Below, in pieces: positions 14,209 to 16,773 of a DNA stretch of 16,773 nucleotides. The stretch is from Simkania negevensis (lineage in GTDB: Bacteria > Chlamydiota > Chlamydiia > Chlamydiales > Simkaniaceae). Positions within the stretch are counted from its first letter, which is position 1, and each line of letters opens with the position of its first letter. The translations under genes and the position numbers were made by a program. The notes under the pieces were generated by a model. It had not been told where the DNA came from. It saw only the letters and a program-made list of their open reading frames with translations, and searched no databases. Location: the NCBI GenBank assembly GCA_016191565.1, contig JACPWA010000032.1, positions 1 to 16,773 of the forward strand, given 5' to 3'.

Positions 14209-16235
14209 CTGGAAGAGGAAGAAGAGCTACTCGATGAGGAGCTGGAAGAAGAGCTGCTTGAGGATGAGGAAGAAGAGGAGCGTGATGCAGAAAACTCTCG
14301 TTTGCCTTCTAGTTTTCTGATGCCCGTGTCTGATCTTGTTTCCTTTTCAAGCTGAGCAATGCGGGAAGAAATAGGACCTAAACTAAAACTAGACGACAGT
14401 TGCTCTAATTCTCGAAGATGAAGAAGATAATCGATAGGGTTCTGATTTGTTTCGATCTTTGTTTGTATTTGAGCGATACAGTCGCCCTGCACCTGGGACG
14501 GTAGGTATTGAAAGATCTCTTTAATTGTCTCGTTTGTGGATCTGGAATCACATACGCACTCTTTAAAAAGAATGAGTTGATTTAGTTCGTCTTGTGGGCG
14601 TCTTTCTTCTTCCTTTGATAAGCGCTCTATTTCCTTTCGATTATTTTTCGCAGCCTCTTGTCTCTGCTTGCTACGGTGTTCTTCTACTTGTTGTTGAGTA
14701 AGCTCTCTATTTTCAAGTTCATAGAAAAAAATTGTATTTTCTTGGGGATGACTTAAAATTTCTTTTTCTGAGACCTTTCGCACGTCAGCGTCATTATGTT
14801 TGTACCATTGATTTCCATGTTTAACAGCACAAGTATAGTGTCCACTGTTTACGTTAGCTCCATGGTGATAAATGATGGCAGTAAGCCGATAAAGCGCATT
14901 TGTGCCTTCTTCGTTTTGTGTGCTATCGACTAAAAGGGTAGGGGATGCATAAATAGGCATAGTAATTTTTTCTCGTTCTCCTACAGATTGTATACGGCCT
15001 CTTCCGAAAGCGATGGGAAGACACTCAGGAAGGTGTATAAGACGAGAACTAATACATATTCTGTTAAGCTCAATCTCTTGCTTATCTGTTTTAGTAAATT
15101 TAAATGTTCCTGTTCTTGTATTACTTAATCGCAAAGCTGTAGAAAAATGCTCTTCAATAGAGACAGTTGAGGCACCTTCCTGTAGGGGAATAAAGAGGAT
15201 ATGAAAGAAAACTGTACTATCGGTTTGGCGCCACCCGTTTTGATCAAGTTCCTGTTGGGTTTCTTTAGAAAGAGTGTGATAGATCCCCTGAACATTATAG
15301 CATGATTTGGTAGTCATTTGGAAAGAAGGCCCTACGTTAAGCAGTTGAAAAAGCTGTTCCATAACTGCACGAGGGTCTTCCTCAACATTTACGGCTTGAA
15401 TGTGGAGATCATTATGAAGTTCCTCACGTACCTCTTGCATATTTTCCATGGCAGGCATAGGTATCTCAAGAACCGTCTGTCTTATTTGCCTTTCCCTTAG
15501 TTCGGTAACAAATTGGGCAAACTTTGGATATTGCTGGGGTATATTAGTAAACATAAAAGGAAAGTGGGTCACAAGCACTTGCAGGGTATCGATTAAGAAG
15601 CAATTATGCTGTGTGCGAGTAGTTGCTGCTTCTTTATTCGATACTCCTACGCAGGGTGGATAGGAAAGAGGCTTTTCGCGAGTGGTGCTATCTATAGTTT
15701 GGATCTGATCATAAAGCTTATAGTATGGATGCAGTTCTTTTGCAATTGTTTCTACATTAGTAAGGCTTTGCTTTGAGTGTGCAATCCATTTCTGTATATC
15801 CTCAATATCTAAGAGTAACTTTCGAAGATGAGTACCTAAAAGCCACTTTCGGTAACTTACCATTAGCCTCAGAAAAAAAATCGGTACTAATTTTCCACTC
15901 TTTTCTCTTTCATACTCCTTTCTAGCTTCTTTGATGCTTAATTCTAAAACCTTCTTTTTAGCTGTGCACTCTCTTAAAAATGCCTCTACAGTTCGAATAT
16001 CGGCTGTCGGTGCTAATTTGGAGACCCGACCGAATAAAGAAGGGGCATACTGCTTTACAAAAAGTAAAACAGCTCCTGCAAATATCCCATAAAATAGTGC
16101 ATACTCACGGGGAGAGGGAAGGTAGAGCTCGACTTTTGCAGCAAAGAAAGAAAGAGTTTTTTTGCATCCTGTAAGGGAATGCGATATATAAGGGGTGTGA
16201 AAACTTACTCTTGAGCTAGGTCGAATAGCATCCAT
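14205..16235 (-). CDS. USP-family (C19) ubiquitin-specific protease with membrane segment and poly-Ser tail
   Basis: This 676-residue protein is a eukaryotic-type deubiquitinase and a likely secreted effector acting on host ubiquitin. The catalytic Cys box is NCFLIDTLQVL (Cys212). The His box is very clear: YRLTAIIYHHG, then NSGHYTCAVKHGNQWYKHND, giving His466 and Asn481 as the other catalytic residues; Asn instead of Asp occurs in known USPs. The paired CxxC motifs of the USP zinc ribbon are not seen. Residues 44-61 form one hydrophobic, probably transmembrane segment; residues 85-165 and 505-545 are charged and likely coiled-coil. It ends in 24 consecutive serines. No typical Sec signal is evident. 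There is no Shine-Dalgarno sequence at the ATG. Acquisition from a eukaryotic host is inferred; USP genes are known in amoeba-associated chlamydiae. Confidence 0.9.
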   Translation of the reverse strand: MDAIRPSSRVSFHTPYISHSLTGCKKTLSFFAAKVELYLPSPREYALFYGIFAGAVLLFVKQYAPSLFGRVSKLAPTADIRTVEAFLRECTAKKKVLELSIKEARKEYEREKSGKLVPIFFLRLMVSYRKWLLGTHLRKLLLDIEDIQKWIAHSKQSLTNVETIAKELHPYYKLYDQIQTIDSTTREKPLSYPPCVGVSNKEAATTRTQHNCFLIDTLQVLVTHFPFMFTNIPQQYPKFAQFVTELRERQIRQTVLEIPMPAMENMQEVREELHNDLHIQAVNVEEDPRAVMEQLFQLLNVGPSFQMTTKSCYNVQGIYHTLSKETQQELDQNGWRQTDSTVFFHILFIPLQEGASTVSIEEHFSTALRLSNTRTGTFKFTKTDKQEIELNRICISSRLIHLPECLPIAFGRGRIQSVGEREKITMPIYASPTLLVDSTQNEEGTNALYRLTAIIYHHGANVNSGHYTCAVKHGNQWYKHNDADVRKVSEKEILSHPQENTIFFYELENRELTQQQVEEHRSKQRQEAAKNNRKEIERLSKEEERRPQDELNQLILFKECVCDSRSTNETIKEIFQYLPSQVQGDCIAQIQTKIETNQNPIDYLLHLRELEQLSSSFSLGPISSRIAQLEKETRSDTGIRKLEGKREFSASRSSSSSSSSSSSSSSSSSSSSSSSS

Positions 16236-16349
16236 CGAAAAATCTCAAAAATTTGTTGTTTATTCTAAGGAAATCTCAGCGCTTTTATAAGAAGAAGTCT
16301 ATCATAAAAACAATTAAAGTTAAAGAATAAAGTAAAGATGATAAATAAA

Positions 16350-16381
16350 AATTTTTAGACTTTTTACCGCATCTAAAAATT
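16350..16381 (-). terminator. Second hairpin downstream of dnaK
   Basis: AATTTTTAGA at 16350-16359 and TCTAAAAATT at 16372-16381 form a perfect 10-bp stem with a 12-base loop. On the minus strand it is followed by TTTATTT, and it lies beyond the stronger GC-containing hairpin at 16394-16425, so the two look like tandem terminators after dnaK. It is also within the region that must hold the deubiquitinase promoter. Confidence 0.5.
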
Positions 16382-16393
16382 ATGTAAAAAGAG

Positions 16394-16425
16394 GTCAGCT
16401 CAAAGAAAAGCTCCTTCGAGCTGAC
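16394..16425 (-). terminator. Rho-independent terminator of dnaK
   Basis: GTCAGCTC at 16394-16401 and GAGCTGAC at 16418-16425 form a perfect 8-bp stem. On the minus strand it begins 12 bases after the dnaK stop codon and is followed by CTCTTTTTACA, so it is a good intrinsic terminator for dnaK. Confidence 0.8.
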
Positions 16426-16437
16426 TAGAGAGGAAAA

Positions 16438-16773
16438 TTATTTCTTTTCTTCCTCTTCATCGAGGATTTCTACTTCCGCCTCTTCGATACCAGCCTTTTT
16501 CTCCTTCTCCTTTTTAAATTGGGAAGAAGAAACATTAGCAGCGGTCTCTTGTGTTTTAGAGGCCCCTTGCTGCATATGCTGTCCGATCTTCTGAAGATGG
16601 GTGCTTAATTCCTCAGTGGCGGTATTGATTGCAGAAGCACTACCGCTTTGAATCGCTTTTTTTACTTTATCGATTTTATCTTGGATCTCTTGAGCAATCG
16701 ATTCAGGAATTTTATCTTTGTAATCCTTTAGCGATTTTTCTGCTTGGAAAACAAGGCTTTCCCCCTTGTTGCG
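16438..16773 (-). CDS. dnaK: Chaperone DnaK (Hsp70), C-terminal end (start outside window)
   Basis: The minus-strand frame is open from the window edge to the TAA at 16438-16440 and gives 111 residues. The first visible residues, RNKGESLVFQAEKSLKDYKDKIP, have the conserved RN..(E/D)SLVFQ.EK.LK pattern of the alpha-helical lid of bacterial Hsp70. This is followed by the lid helices (IQSGSASAINTATEELSTHL) and a disordered acidic tail ending EAEVEILDEEEEKK, the usual position of the GrpE- and client-related C-terminal acidic motif. DnaK folds cytosolic proteins with DnaJ and GrpE. Only the lid can be judged here. The gene is followed by two hairpins and then by the deubiquitinase gene on the same strand, which is probably a separate transcript. 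Confidence 0.95.
   Translation of the reverse strand, partial: RNKGESLVFQAEKSLKDYKDKIPESIAQEIQDKIDKVKKAIQSGSASAINTATEELSTHLQKIGQHMQQGASKTQETAANVSSSQFKKEKEKKAGIEEAEVEILDEEEEKK

Noticed and set aside
14208..14279. Simple-sequence artefact or out-of-frame extension of the deubiquitinase
   Set aside because: The frame is continuous with the USP protein, ends at a TAA, and uses six different serine codons, so it is treated as real coding sequence.
16236..16437. tRNA or other RNA gene between dnaK and the deubiquitinase
   Set aside because: Only two terminator-like hairpins are visible; no cloverleaf or conserved RNA motif was found.

Overview
The window is chromosomal DNA from a member of the phylum Chlamydiae, most likely one of the amoeba- or arthropod-associated families rather than genus Chlamydia. 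Three things support this. There is an obligate-intracellular ATP/ADP translocase. The gene order gnd, lepA, translocase, hypothetical, ytgA-B-C-D, dxr, rseP is, from memory, that of the Chlamydia trachomatis CT063-CT072 block. The metal-uptake permease YtgC is fused to a DtxR-type repressor, a chlamydial arrangement. A eukaryotic-type ubiquitin-specific protease next to rseP and a toxin-antitoxin pair point away from genus Chlamydia. Family-level placement is inference.

Layout. 1-809 (+) is the C-terminal part of 6-phosphogluconate dehydrogenase, followed directly by a 167-bp palindromic element and a hairpin. 1017-2976 (-) holds lepA and a small unknown gene downstream of it. lepA is broken: about 70-75 codons are missing at the end of the G domain and the two halves are out of frame. 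3183-4736 (-) is the ATP/ADP translocase, with a clear terminator. 5013-5540 (-) is an unknown gene. A 554-bp divergent spacer follows, containing inverted repeats and a decayed copy of a mobile palindrome. 6095-10351 (+) is the ytgABCD metal ABC transporter. A well-preserved 167-bp MITE-like palindrome flanked by TA dinucleotides sits between ytgB and ytgC; it carries the ytgB stop codon and abuts the ytgC start codon.

10360-10867 (-) is a type II toxin-antitoxin module: an intact antitoxin and a YafQ/RelE-like toxin with a single-base frameshift in a G3A6 tract. It interrupts the otherwise conserved ytgD-dxr order. 11101-14208 (+) is dxr (isoprenoid synthesis) followed by an enlarged multi-PDZ RseP-type site-2 protease. 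Convergent to it, overlapping its stop codon, is a 676-residue membrane-anchored USP-family deubiquitinase ending in 24 serines. The window closes with a double terminator and the C-terminal end of dnaK (-).

Functionally this is mostly chlamydial core: pentose-phosphate NADPH, host ATP import, periplasmic metal capture with its built-in repressor, MEP-pathway isoprenoids and envelope proteolysis. The accessory layer is the palindromic elements, the toxin-antitoxin remnant and the host-directed deubiquitinase. The points most worth checking are the ytg-locus palindromes, the deubiquitinase, the metal-site signature of the YtgR domain and the broken lepA.
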